Shown: positions 45,558-57,031, counted from the first letter of the stretch. The stretch: DNA of 64,000 nt from Planoprotostelium fungivorum (GCA_003024175.1 MDYQ01000115.1:44095-108094); one strand, 5' to 3'. Notes: a model not told the origin generated them from the sequence alone. Numbers and translations are program-made.

Positions 45558-47006
45558 TTAGGCAGTGAAAGCCTTTTTGAAGGCAGAGCTCTCCTTTCCT
45601 TCCTGAATGCGAGTGACGGGGACATAAAGAGGTAAGTTGTTGTTCTGCAGGTACTGCGTGGCAAAGTGAAGAGCCTGCTTCTGCTCGGCCTCAGAGGCAC
45701 TCTTACCGATCCAGGCGAAGACCTCCTCTCCGTTGTCTACAACGAAGGCGTCGCTCGAGTTGAGCTTGTCGCGGCCGAAGCTGCCCTCGGCGATCTACAA
45801 CGAGTCAGTCGACGGCTGTCGACGATTACGTATCACCTGCTCGAATTGGATGCTGCCGCTGGCGTCAGAAACACGGGCGAGACGCTTGGGGCCGTGTGGC
45901 GCCTCTGTGTCGTCACCACCTTCAGCAGCGCTCTTGATGCTGCCTCTACCTCCGAGAGGTCCCCAGAATCTCTTTAGAGGGTGAGACTCGTGTCATGCAG
46001 ACGATGGACATGATGAGATCACCTCGTCGTTGTCGTCTTCGGATAGAGTCTCGTTTCTGGCCTTTCCGTTTCTCTCGGACTCGATGGACTCGGCGACCTG
46101 TGGGGGTCAATCTACAACGCGGTGGGATGAGGAGGGGGTTCACCTGCACGGCCTTCGTCTTCTCGAAGACACCGGCCTCTTTACCGATCCAGGTGAAGAT
46201 GTGGGCTCCTCCGTCCAAGATGAAGCAGTCTCCACTGTTGAGAGAGCTGCAAGAGAGGGGGACTTGGCTGACTCTGACCTGTCTCGTGTCAGATGGACGG
46301 GATCATATGAGATGATTCGGCTACCTTTTTCTTTCCCTTGATGTGGAGGAGTCTAGGCTTGTACTCTTCGGGCTTGACGTGTCTGAAACCGGTCTCGATG
46401 CCTCCCTCTAAGATCTTGATGGGGGTGGGGAAGTATGAGAGGAAGAGAGCGGACTCTAAGTCCTGGACCTGCGTTTCGATGAGTTTCGTGGAACGTGGTG
46501 TCGAAGAGGGGATGTCGATGGAGGATGTACCTCTCTGTGTTGGATGGGAGCTCCTCCTAAGAAGTCGTCCAGCTCGACGGTCTTGTAAGCGGCCGTTCCA
46601 GCTTCATCTTGGGTAGTCTCGTCTCCGAGCCAGAAGTGAACGTCCCAGCGTAACGCATTCTCCCCTGCCTTCTTCCATGTGTTCAGAACGATGTATGAGT
46701 CTCCCTTGTAGAAGGTTCCTGTTTTAACATCAATCCGTGTTGTCTTGAAGAGAAGATGGCCTCACCGTAAGAGTCCTTGGGCCAAGACTTGACGTTGAAC
46801 TTCTCGATTCTCCAAATCTGAAGTCCAACATCTTTACCAGCGACCTTCCATGCTGCCTCTTTCTTCGCAGCGGCCTCTCTGACCTTCTTCTCCAGATCGG
46901 AGCCGAGGAGAGCGATGTTGGTGTCTATCACGGTCAGTCGCACGTCCATCTTCATAGGATGCTCACCGGCGATGTTGTACTTAGTCTGCTTGCGGAGTCC
47001 AGCCAT
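45558..47006 (-). CDS. Severin (three-domain gelsolin-family actin-severing protein)
   Basis: The start at 47006 reads [20 protein letters not shown]. Three gelsolin repeats follow. The first contains [20 protein letters not shown], then [34 protein letters not shown] and VELDDFLGG. The second contains [20 protein letters not shown] and the third [20 protein letters not shown]. The end is FKKAFTA. Three repeats, about 360 residues and no headpiece fit severin/fragmin rather than villin or gelsolin. It is a Ca2+-dependent actin filament severing and capping protein. Introns are short; two carry ATCTACAACG motifs (about 45795 and 46109). The stop is TAA at 45558-45560. Confidence 0.93.
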
Positions 47007-47399
47007 GTTTGTTGATGTTTGGGTTACGAATAATGGTTGTGTTCAGGCAGATTGTGACGGTTGTGGACCATGTCACGTGATCCATAGACCAATGGTTCTG
47101 ACTATGTCGACGTGGAGGACAACCTTAAAGATCTAGACTTAAGTTTATGGTTAAGGTGACACGTCTATTAATGGAAGTACTTCTATCCCAGAGGACCACA
47201 GAACACAAACAAACACGTTTGACTTGAGAGAGAAACACACAGAAGCTCTTATGATGATATTCATTCTGTGGCTGAGTGTTGTCGATTTGAACATGATATC
47301 ATTGATTGACCGCTGGCTTGGGGCATAATTGCGATATTAAATAAAATGCGAAATAAATCCAACGGGTGATCTCATGTCATCTTCAAATCAGATCGAACA
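47007..47399. promoter_or_regulatory. Divergent promoter region between severin and CDC73
   Basis: 393 bp with no coding frame. AT-rich runs at about 47330-47357 (ATATTAAATAAAATGCG) precede CDC73. A 7-mer pair around 47093-47103 and GTTTATGGTTAAGG near 47143 lie towards severin. No factor sites were recognised. Confidence 0.35.
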
Positions 47400-49211
47400 A
47401 TGGATGACCCAATCCCATTCCTCAAGGAGTTTCGAAAGAACGGAAGAGAAGTAGCCCTACAAGATGGAGTTTTCGACTTCGATGGAACGAAATTCCCTCG
47501 TGACGCGGAGACGAGTTTCAAAGCGAAGAAGGGACATGCTTACACTCTTGGGGCCATCTGGTTCCTGTTCAAGCACATCGACAAGAAGCATACGGATTAC
47601 GTCCAAGAATGCACGAAAGAGCTCTTCCCTGTCGTTTCTATCGTAGACAAACCGTGAGGTCTACGATCTACCTGTATCATTGACCTTTCTATAGGATTAT
47701 AATCAGTAGCATGCCCTTCGGCCAACCTCAAACAGGGGTCAAGAGAGATGCCTCCGCTTTAGAAGAGAAGAAGCCAGAAGAAAGCGCAGAGTCTATGTGG
47801 GTTTTCCTAGGTGGCCTCATTTCACACATTTGATCGTGCACAGTGCCGGTCTATCGATCAACTATCTGAGAGACATGAGAAAGAAACAGAGGAAAGAAGG
47901 TAAGTCACCATCTCCATTTCCAAGCTTCATGGGCGATCTGATCTCTATACAGTGACGTCTAAGACGGGTCCTCAATTGACCATTGCTGAGCCAGAGCCCG
48001 TTGGAGGGAGAATCGGGTAGAACATCATCACATCGATCTTTGTGAACTCACCTGTTTCAGACAAGTGGTCAACAAAGAAAGACACCTCAGCAATCGTAAT
48101 TCCATCTTACAGAGTAAGAAGGGAAAGTCATTCATCACCATCGTGGAGTCCGTAAACAATTCACTCAGAGCCGCCGAAGAGAAGAAGAGAGCGGTGAGTC
48201 CAATCGATCTACAACGGTGTAGATTGACCCAAACAAGGGCAAAACACCGGATCCAAAGAAGAGAGAAGGATACGATCGCTATGGAGAAGTCGACGATAAT
48301 CGTTTCTGGAAGGACAGACTGCAAGGTGATCATGACTCTTCACACTTGAAATTTCCACGAATAGACGAAAAATATTCAAAGAAAATCGACTGAAGTCTTG
48401 TACAGAGACTGCAGAGTTCAACATCGACACGAGAGGAACTTTCGCCACACCGAAGACGGGAAGAGCGGTGATCTACATTGTTGTAGACGAACGATCCATC
48501 TGATCACAAACAGCCACCGCAGAACACCCCCGTCAAATCCTCCACCCCCGTCAAAAAGTGGGACAAGAATCGTGAGTGTCTCGTTGTAGATCGACTCTCA
48601 CCATCGCCTCAGACGTACCCATCATCATCGTTCCCGCCGCTCAGACCTCCCCCCTCACCATGTACAATATCAAGGAATTCCTCGAAGACGGAACGTATCC
48701 ACCCTTCGAATCCCACTCCCTCCCTTTTTTTCCTTCACCCTCCACAGTTTCACCCCCAGCGTGGAGAAGAAGAATTCCGGAACGAAATTGGAGAGGACTA
48801 TCTACATCGAGAGGAAGAAGAGGGATGGCTTACCCCCCAACGCCGTCACAAAGTTCCAAGTGACCGAGGCGGTGAACCGTTTCGAGGGTAAAGACTGGGA
48901 CAAGGTCGTCGGCTGCTTCGTCTTAGACAACACGTGGCAGTTCAAGTCTTGGAAGTGGACTTCACCTCTTGAGATATTCTCTCACGGTGGGTTCGATATC
49001 GGGTCGTTGTAGATGGAAGGTCAGCTGAAAGAGTGCAGTGAAGGGATTTTACGTTCACTACGAGGAGGAGAAGGTCTCTGATAACGTCAAGGAGTGGAAC
49101 GTGTCACAGTTGAAGGTGTCGAAGCAGAAGGCGAGGAAACACGTGTCCCACAGTGCTATGGTCACCTTCTGGGATGCCATCGATGAAGCCATGGGAGTAT
49201 TAAAGAAGTAA
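47400..49211 (+). CDS. CDC73: CDC73 / parafibromin homologue (PAF1 complex subunit)
   Basis: The start MDDPIPFLKEFRKNGREVAL leads into the N-terminal domain (FDFDGTKFPRDAETSF, KGHAYTLGAIWFLFKH). A charged middle (VTSKTGPQLTIAEPEPVGG) follows. The family's central element is split by introns (TIVESVNNSLRAAEEKKRA, KREGYDRYGEVDDNRFWKDR). The C-terminal Ras-like domain is diagnostic: PIIIVPAAQTSPLTMYNIKE, DWDKVVGCFVLDNTWQFKSW and KARKHVSHSAMVTFWDAIDE. CDC73 is a PAF1-complex subunit coupling Pol II elongation to histone modification. The stop is TAA at 49209-49211. Some middle exon borders (about 47990-48060 and 48325-48600) are uncertain. Confidence 0.9.
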
Positions 49212-50055
49212 CCTTTCTCTTCTCCTCGTCTCATCTTCTCATCTTCTCCCTTCTTTCTTCCCTTTCTCTTCCTTCTCTCTTCCTCTTCTCTTCTCTCTTC
49301 CTTCTCTTCTCTTCCTTCTCTTCTCTCTTCCTTCTCTTCTTACTTCAGTTCTCACTTTCTCTTCCGACCTCTATGACCGCCCATCTTTCTGTACGAACCC
49401 TTTTGGATCTCCTCGTATCACGGAACCATCTGAATTGAGCTCTCCTCGGTTTCCGATTCAAGCGGCAATTCGGGCTCACCGTACAATAAACCCGCACGCA
49501 TGCGGTTTGAGTCGTCAATCCAACCCTTCCGGTTTTTGTGTGGTCCTCAACGTCAGAGGTGGCGAACAAGTGTACCTCTTAGAAGGAGCGCGCACTGTTT
49601 CTCTGGGCAGGAACGACGGGGCGTGGACGGACAATCGGACGAGTTTTCACGCAGGGTTGTCTCACCCCACTACGACGTAAGCTGATACAGGTCAGTTCCC
49701 ACACTTGTCCTTGAATGTACTTATAATAGCGGAAAGGAGTACAACGACGTACTGAGAATCACCGAGGCTACCCAAAGCGATGCGGATTTGCCGCGAGATT
49801 TCACTACGCAGAGTATAAGGCGACAAGGGTGGCATCAATGACTATCAAATTAAGAGGAATGAGGTACAGATCGGAGAAATTTCTATATCTGGTAAACGGA
49901 ACCTTCAACGATGCCCGTTTGACGCGGGGAGTGTCCATTTTTAAGTTGATCCTCGAACGAAAAAGGGCTGAAGGATCCGCTCTCACGTGAAGGCATAACA
50001 GCGATCACGCAGACACGAGAATACAGCCAGAAAGGTACTACCACGAACAACGATC
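49212..50055. other. Interval with a polypyrimidine tract and an unresolved ORF
   Basis: After the pyrimidine tract, an open frame at about 49520-49680 reads GFCVVLNVRGGEQVYLLEGA then RTVSLGRNDGAWTDNRTSF. This weakly resembles the start of an FHA domain (G..x-x-L-G-R). A further frame at 49837-49990 reads MTIKLRGMRYRSEKFLYLVN. These could be exons of one plus-strand gene, but no consistent join was found. Confidence 0.35.
49214..49346 (+). repeat. Polypyrimidine (CT-rich) tract
   Basis: About 130 nt almost entirely of C and T, with repeated TTCTCTTC / CTTCCTTCTC units and a terminal CAG. It begins directly after the CDC73 stop codon. Confidence 0.85.
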
Positions 50056-51973
50056 ATGAGCAACTTAGTCGCCCCATCACCTTCTTCGACGACTTCTAGA
50101 GGTTCTTCATCGAGCTCTCTCAACACTCGACTCCCCGGAGATCACATCGTAGAGGTGATGAACGACCATCTCCTTCATACCTTCTCATCTTCTTCAGTCT
50201 ATTCGCTGCCGAGAATATGCGCCACTTCATTCTCTCATCCGTCGCATCGACCCCGCACAGTACCATGCCCTGGCCGAAGAGGTCTGGATCTTCTGCGAAG
50301 ACTTCGACTGGGAGATTTTGAGGTGGTTCAGCAAATCGAAAGAGGAGATAGCACCTCTGGGACACTTGGAGTTCCCCGACTTGCTGCTGAAGCAGCTGGC
50401 CCTGGGAGACTTCTCCATGAACTTCCACCGTCGACACTTGGCTCCTCACTTCACACGAGCTCAGATGGCCGCCGATAAATTGGTGAGATAATCTCGTTGT
50501 AGATGGATGACTGACTCGTTGTAGACGACAGATAAATTGGTCTCCACCGTAACATCCATGATTGATTTATTGTTTCAAGCCGTCATCCAGAGCTTCTCTT
50601 ATTACCCAGTGTGAGTGTTCTACCTCCAACTTACAGACGCTAACACCCAGGCAGACAGTTACGTGTCTTGGGCATGGAATCCAGAGAGGAGGGAGGAAAG
50701 GGATCAGAAGTCCTCACCACTCAACTGAGAGAGTTCCTCATGTGGAACATGTTCCCCCTTCTCAACCGCCCCGCCGCATTCGGTTACACCGACATCGACA
50801 GTGAGTCATCTCCATCTCATCTCATCTTCACGTCCGTCTGACTCGTTGTAGATTGCCCGAAGATGAAGAGAATCGTAGACGAGTGCGCCAGAGTCGTCGC
50901 CAACGCCTGCCGCCAGAAGGAGTTGAAGAACGACGCATACAAGAAGCTCTACGAAGAATGGAACGACAAGCTGAACGAAGCTTTCGAGGCCGTCATCGAG
51001 GCCGAGGAAGTCATCATGGCCCAGAAGATATTTATGGCACAGGTGAAGCTTCGTCTACAACGTTGTAGATGCTGATATTGATGCAGCATTTACCCAACTT
51101 GAAGAAGGAGCAGAGAAATGCAGAGAAGTTGGCCATGTATATCGATAACCTCTTAGAAGAGAAGAGTGAAGAAGATATGTCCCAACACGGCTCTCCGTTA
51201 GATCTCGTACGTAACCTACGCATCACACGTCCATTCGCTGAGATTTCACAGATTCCCGCCAGAAGAGACGTACTGCTGAGCAAATTCGGCCTGGACTGGA
51301 AGGCCTTCAAATCGTACGGCGATCTCCTCAGTTACTCTTCCCCCTCCATCACCGTACGTATTTCACCATCTACAACGCTGTAGATACTCAACCCCTTCCA
51401 GATGGGCACACACGCCCGGGTCGAAATCTGGATCCAAGGCAGAGTGTCCGACGTTGTAGATCGAGTCTTTCAGGAATTATTCCACCGTGCCGACTTCATG
51501 GACGTCAACGTGACCCCAATGGCCAATGGACACAGACAAGTCAGCTACCGAAAGAGGATGCCGTTCCCTTACAGTCAGAGATACGTCAACGTCAACACGT
51601 GGACGACCGTGGACGGTAAAGAGGGTGTCATCTACATCGAGGACAACGCAGAACATCAGGGGAAACCGAAGGGATGTGAGAGGGCGAGATTGCAAGGTGA
51701 TGTTGAAGAGGTGATGATGATGGAGGCTGATGACGATGCAGCCAGTGGAGTCATCGTGAGGAGGTACGATGAGATGGTTAAGATGGAGATGTTATGGCAC
51801 GTCAATCTGGGAGGAAATGTCCCTGAATGGGTGCGTTGTAGATGGAGGTGGTCTGTTCTGACTCGTTGTAGATGGTGAAATACTGGACGAATATCACGGC
51901 CAAATCCCTCACGGTGATCGCGAAGAAAGTCAAGGAGACAGTCTCACGCAGCAGTTTCAAGTCCATTTCATAA
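50056..51973 (+). CDS. Unknown helical protein with C-terminal START-like lipid-binding domain
   Basis: The start MSNLVAPSPSSTTSRGSSSS is followed by helical exons (HALAEEVWIFCEDFDWEILR, FPDLLLKQLALGDFSMNFHR, DNCPKMKRIVDECARVVANA). The C-terminal part has START-domain features: ARVEIWIQGRVSDVVDRVFQ, QVSYRKRMPFPYSQRYVNVN, WTTVDGKEGVIYIEDN and then VKMEMLWHVNLGGNVPEW with a final amphipathic helix (YWTNITAKSLTVIAKKVKE). It may bind a lipid. Two introns end in TGACTCGTTGTAG. The intron at 50483-50524 is flanked by an 11-bp direct repeat. The 3' end lies in the left arm of the large inverted duplication, so a partial or complete second copy should lie beyond the right window edge. Confidence 0.6.
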
Positions 51974-52208
51974 CCTCATGAGCTGTAAATAAACGAATGG
52001 AGCCAGCGTGCTATTTGAATCTACACGATAGAATGAAAGAGATGAGATGCAGAGAGAAAAGAGAAGAAGACAGACACACAGGTGAGAAAGAGGTCATGAG
52101 AGAAAAACGTCTATGATGGGGATGCATGGAATCAGTCACGGCAGCATTGCAGAAGGGGACATATGGTGTCTGTGTCTACGAATCAGACAACGACGTCTGC
52201 GAGATTCG

Positions 52209-52228
52209 CCCGGAAAAACTTTTCCGGG
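52209..52228. repeat. Perfect 9-bp hairpin upstream of the left P450
   Basis: CCCGGAAAA, AC, TTTTCCGGG. It lies 70 bp before the P450 start codon and is conserved in the right arm at 63738-63757. Position suggests a promoter element or 5' UTR structure. Confidence 0.7.
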
Positions 52229-52297
52229 AAAGTGTACCGGATTAACGGAACAATCCGCTGTGCATACACCTGTGCAGATTTGTAACGCACAACGAAC

Positions 52298-54367
52298 ATG
52301 GACTCAGTTATATCTGCCGTCTGCGTGGCTATCGTCATTGCATCCTTCTTTCAGATTCGTAGATGGTGGCTCAGTGATCCGTATGTGGGGTGAGATCAGA
52401 TTACGTTGGCATTGAAAATTTCTAATCATCTGCAGAGTCGACCCCAACATTCCAGAACCCGTCAAATTCCATCCTTTCTGGGGTAAGCACATCTCTCCCC
52501 AGTACGAATGTTAATCATACATTGACAGGGGTGCTGCCTTACCGCGACAATGAAGTCAGACTCAGATGGGTCTTCCAATGGGCCATCGGTCGCCCTATCA
52601 TGAAGATCCATGCCTTCAAAATTCCATTCCGTGAGATGTCAATTTTGAAGGCTCTCCATGACCTCCCCCAGTTGTCGTCAGTGAGCCCGCTCTCATCCAA
52701 GAGGTCATTCAGAACCCTGCCTTCGCTCAGAAGGAACCACGCTCTTACCAGATCCTGGGACGTTTCATCGGTAATGCATTACCATCCACCCCCCTCTTCA
52801 CGTCTTCATACCCTCTCCTTCTTCTCTCCTGACACTCTACAGGTAGTAAGAGTACCCTGGTAACTCACGGACCAGAATACACCAACATCCAACGTCTCAT
52901 CCAACCCATCTTCCACAGGAGAAACATGGAAGACTACTTCTACCAGACCATGATCGATAGCACCGAAGACTATGCCACGAAGATCGCCACACTCGCCCCC
53001 AATAGCGACACCGCTGTGGAGGGTGAGGAGGACAGCACGGCTCGTTGTAGATTGACCTCCCTTCCAGGTCTGAATGCCCTATCCACAATCGACATCGACC
53101 ACTACAACACGATGTACACCTTAGACATCATCATGAGATGCATGTTCGGTGTCCGTTTCGAAACCGGAGCCGACGACGTCTCCAACCGAGTCGAAGCGGG
53201 TGACGTCATCACACGTCATCGCTCGCGTTGTAGATTGACTCCCTCAGGTGCAGAAGAAGTCCAGAAGCAGATCTCGAATCTCTTCTACGCTCTGTCTCCC
53301 CTCGCTCGTTACCGAAGTGAGACATATCTCAGACACTTGTCTCCTTCTCACATTCGTTCAGGTTACATCCAAGTGAGAGACATGAGGAAAGACTTTCTCA
53401 ACATCATCGAATCGAAGAAAAAGAACCCCAACGATGGTGAGATCTACAACGTGTCTCCCGTCTACAACGGTGGCAGGTACGAAGAGGAAAGATCTGGCGG
53501 ACATGCTGATCGAAGCGAGAGATCCAGATACCGGAAAGCCGATAGACGATGAGGTCCGTCATCTCATCGTTCGACACCTGATCGACGATGCAGGTCATCA
53601 TCGATCAGTTCCTCACTCTCATGCTGGCCGGTCACGACACTACCGCCCACACTCTAACTTGGATCTTACACATGCTATCTGAGAGGCCCGACGCAGAAGA
53701 GAAGGTGAAGCTTCCATTCGAATGGAATCCTGACCACACCAGCTACTGAAGGAGATCGAGACTGCACTCAACGGCAGGACACAACTGTCTTACAGTGAAT
53801 TGACCGAGCTCAAGTACATGGATGCCATCGTCAAGGAAACCATGCGTATCTTCCCCGCTGTGTGTACGTATGTACGTACGCAAATCGATATCTGACGCGT
53901 TGTAGATGCGGTGGGTCGCTGCGCCTTGTATGATACTCGCCTGGGTAAATACGAAGTGAAGGCGGGAACGAAAATCATGATCAATATCCTCACACCACAG
54001 CTGACCGAGAGGTTCTACAACGACCCCACCGGCTGGAACCCTGATCGGTGAGATTTCCTCGAATTATCTCCATCTACAACGCTCAACGTCACAGATGGAT
54101 GACTGCAGAGACCTTCCCCTCCCACTCTTACGCATGGATGCCCTTCTCGAAGGGAGAGAGGAGCTGCGTTGGACAGAGGTTCGCCCTCTTAGAGATCCGT
54201 GTCGCTCTCCTGCACCTCCTTCCCAGGTGAGAAGACGAGACAGAGGGAGAGAGACTGAGAGAGACAGGTTCAAGTTCAAGACGAGCCGCTTGCACAGCAT
54301 CAAATTGGAGAGGAGGATCACGACGCAGGGAGTCGTTCACATGACTCCAGAAATTCGAACGAAATAA
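52298..54367 (+). CDS. Cytochrome P450 (left copy)
   Basis: A microsomal-type P450 monooxygenase. An N-terminal membrane anchor ([18 protein letters not shown]) is followed by WW and the P450 body. The I-helix is [18 protein letters not shown] with the A-G-x-D-T-T oxygen-activation motif. The K-helix ExxR lies in [10 protein letters not shown], and the WNPDRW/PERF-like region follows. The heme loop is [18 protein letters not shown], with the Cys thiolate. All key residues are present, so the enzyme should be active; the substrate is unknown. It has many short introns. One at about 52592-52680 contains a 12-bp inverted repeat (GCCTTCAAAATT) and another has CCATTCGAATGG. The stop is TAA at 54365-54367. 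Confidence 0.92.
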
Positions 54368-54524
54368 AAGAGGACGTTAGATTGGAATGCAGAGGTGTGA
54401 TGTCTGTGTGATCGAGTGAACCTGACAGAGTGGTGGTGAATCCGAGGGAATAGTGGATCCAAGACAGTGAGTCTTTCAGAGAGATGAGAGGTTAAAGGCG
54501 TCTTAGGCTGGACGAAAGGGTCGA

Positions 54525-55353
54525 TCAACGGGAGAACTGAGATACCAACAAAAACCGATTTCGCAGCGAGAATGTCGTTTGTCGACTTGTTGGTTTGAGG
54601 CTCGCCGTCTCCGTCTTCGTCTTCTCTTTCAATCTCTTCTCTTCCTTCTTGTGCCACGCGAATGGACTCCATACAAGCCACAGTAAGATGACCAGACCTC
54701 CCCACACGCAGAAGAGGACGATCCAGACAGTAGCAGCTCCCACGTAAGCCATACCTGACGAGATGTTTACCACAGCCAATAAGAAGGCTACTCTTCCCAA
54801 CCATCGATGGATGATACCCTGATACCGTCAGTATGGTTTTCAGACCAGATAAGCTTCAAGTTACCGGAACAGTTGGACGTCCTTTCTTCGAAGGGTCTTT
54901 CCCTGCTCTGTGGTCGTGATAGACATGAGCTCCGATGCCTGCGCCTCGTCGTCAATTCACTGTGACTGGATAGGAATCGCGGTGACTCACCCAGGAGAAA
55001 TTGGACGGTGATGAAGAAGGTGATGAAGGTTCCTATCCAAGCATGGGCGATGATGACTCTCGTTCTCGTGTTCTTTCCGGGCCGTGTGTAGTCATTCTCT
55101 GCGAAATAGACTCCAAAGGCAAATGCGACGGCAACCAAGATGAAGGTGGCCGTGTTGAGAATGGCGTGATACGGTACCCACCTACTTCATGTGAGGAAGT
55201 GTGGCTGTCGAATCATCACCTCTTCTTGTAGGCCTTCGCAAAGTGGGCGATGAACGCGGCGAGAGGTAAGAGCAAGACGAAAGCGATGCTCATCAAGACG
55301 ATGTGAGCTGTTCGGTAACTGATGGGTGGCTCAGCCATGACGGCCGAGATCAT
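54525..55353 (-). CDS. Cytochrome b561-type membrane protein (left copy, stop codon lost)
   Basis: The start MISAVMAEPPISYRTAHIVL leads into a b561 core with hydrophobic helices and four candidate heme histidines: in AHIVLMSIAF, YHAILNTATF, IAHAWIGTFITF and IIHRWLGRVAFLLAV. Such proteins pass electrons across membranes, often for ferric reduction; there is no DOMON domain. Relative to the right copy, the TAA after ...KPTSR has become CAA, so the frame runs on for 17 residues (QTTFSLRNRFLLVSQFSR) to TGA at 54525-54527. Three short introns are seen. Confidence 0.8.
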
Positions 55354-56237
55354 CTGTAGAGTCTTAGGGTGAAGAACTTACAATTTTACCAATACCGCGA
55401 GGAATACCAAGGTGGAACGTGAGTGCATGGTATGTGATTGCGTTTTGATTTGACCTTCCGTGCGGCCTAGTCAGGTGCTGACGCCGTGCGGCAAGAATTC
55501 GAAGAGATCTGCGTGACATGAGCAGCTCATGTAGTCACAGATTACTCATCCCTTGCCAGAATTCATCCGCGGGGGTCACATACCCCACAGAAAGTTGGGG
55601 GGTGGTGATGATGGACGGAGGTAGAATTAGAAATCGGATGAGGACTTGACAGAGTCGGGTGTAGGATGATGTGCTGTCATCCTGACGAAGAAGAAGTCGC
55701 ACGTGCCTGAAGAATATGTTCACCTATGCATCGTGAGTCAGATACGGAGTCTCACCTCTCGACACGGCAGGCCATAGAGAGACGCACGGTCCAGATTCCG
55801 ACTTTCCTGATTCGTTCGAAGGGGAAGAGGAGGAGTACACCAACTCCCTTCAGGCGGTTGAAGGCTCCGAAATATCGACGAAACTCAAAGATAATGCGCA
55901 CTATTTGGAGGTGCCTCTACTCTGCCTCCTCCTCCAGATGTTGTCGTCAATCGTTTGGGATAGAGGGGTGTTGCTGCGGCCGCCTTATCGAGGAGATAGA
56001 CTCCAGGGGGGTTGAAAATGTACCCCGGTCGCTTGGAAACACCGGAGATGTCAGCTTTGTAATTGCCGCTCGAAATCTTACCGTGCTATGAGCACGGTAA
56101 GACAAGCACATTCGGGGTTGTAGAGCGGAGTTTTGATATTTCCATTGTTGGGATGTCTCTATCATTTTTCTTCTGTGGGTGATTGGTGAGGAGCATGATG
56201 CGATTTCACTGTGGCGCGGGGCTCATGGCGATTCAGG
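55354..56237. other. Left-arm interval with degraded ORFs
   Basis: On the minus strand a stretch reading ADISGVSKRPGYIFNPPGVY then LLDKAAAATPLYPKRL is shared with the right arm (about 60110-60235). The two copies differ after it, and no full gene is clear. The hairpin at 56077-56101 lies here. The remaining sequence has many indels between arms and is probably non-coding or decaying. Confidence 0.35.
56077..56101. repeat. Perfect 11-bp hairpin over a GGTAAG donor-like site
   Basis: CTTACCGTGCT, ATG, AGCACGGTAAG. The right arm keeps the stem as 9 bp with a 7-nt loop at 60074-60098, although the loop and flanks have changed. Confidence 0.75.
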
Positions 56238-56402
56238 ATGCCCACGTATACATTACACACAACAACGGATCACCCGCTCCTCGGACCTCATAAGAAGATT
56301 ATCATGGTGGCAGCCTCCCTCTTTGTCTTCGTCGTTTTCTGTTGGGTAATCCACCGACTGTTTCGAGTCTATCAGCACCTCAGTTCTGAACAGACCAAGT
56401 GA
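56238..56402 (+). CDS. 54-residue single-pass membrane protein (left copy)
   Basis: MPTYTLHTTTDHPLLGPHKK is followed by a strong membrane segment (IIMVAASLFVFVVFCWVIH), a basic flank RLFRVYQH and LSSEQTK, then TGA. The right-arm copy encodes the same protein although surrounding sequence has diverged. That supports a real gene. Function unknown. Confidence 0.6.
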   Translation: MPTYTLHTTTDHPLLGPHKKIIMVAASLFVFVVFCWVIHRLFRVYQHLSSEQTK

Positions 56403-57031
56403 GCATGCATAACAACTCCGGACTCCGCATTAACTCCGAAACAGGGCTGAAGCGAGGCCAAAACTGCAGCATTACAGACCCTTATCACCTCTAAAGACGA
56501 GTGGAGGGTCTCCGGGAGGCTCACTGGATCAATTAACCCTCATGCGAATCAGCAGCAGTGCATTGCCTCTTGATGGTTTCGGACGGAAGAGGGACTCACC
56601 GTCTCCGGCATCACCTTCTGAGTCGATTCACCTGGGAATGTCTGCAGAGCCATTCCGTGAAACGTGAGCTTTCCCGCCAAAAACTGAGGAAGAGAGAGGG
56701 GGATAATCACGTTCGAAGAGGATGAGTGGAGGAATTTATAGTATCTAAATCTGAAAGAGCTTCGATAAAGATGACATCTTGTACTTAGAAGTCGATCCAC
56801 ATGATCTTTCACACACGATGACACAGGATAGTCCAACGAACATAATCACGATCACACGAGAGATGAATAGTGAATGCCACTCAAAGATGCCGGAAATAGT
56901 GTCGATCATCTTCTTTGATGACAACCACGCTGGAGGGCATATAGCTGAGAGGAAATCAAATGACACTCTCCTCATGTTGTGACTGATCATGTCTTCGATT
57001 ATGATCTGCGAGAGGAACTTCACCACACGTT
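56403..57031. other. Left-arm end and spacer junction
   Basis: A minus-strand frame at 56549-56836 reads VIIPLSLPQFLAGKLTFHGM then ALQTFPGESTQKVMPETV and is the same in the right arm (59364-59627). It may be an exon of a gene whose upstream exons differ between copies, because the inverted identity stops at about 56925. Beyond it the minus-strand frame VKFLSQIIIEDMISHN is unique to the left. Confidence 0.35.

Larger units (their letters stand above)
51892..56925. repeat. Left arm of a large inverted duplication
   Basis: The sequence from 51892 to about 56925 reappears in reverse complement from 64000 down to about 59245. It carries the 3' end of the START gene, P450, b561, a 54-aa membrane protein and minor ORFs. 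Arms differ by substitutions and indels. Examples are about 65 bp present only on the left near 52130-52200 and about 110 bp present only on the left near 54400-54520. The inner breakpoint is near 56925. Confidence 0.92.
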
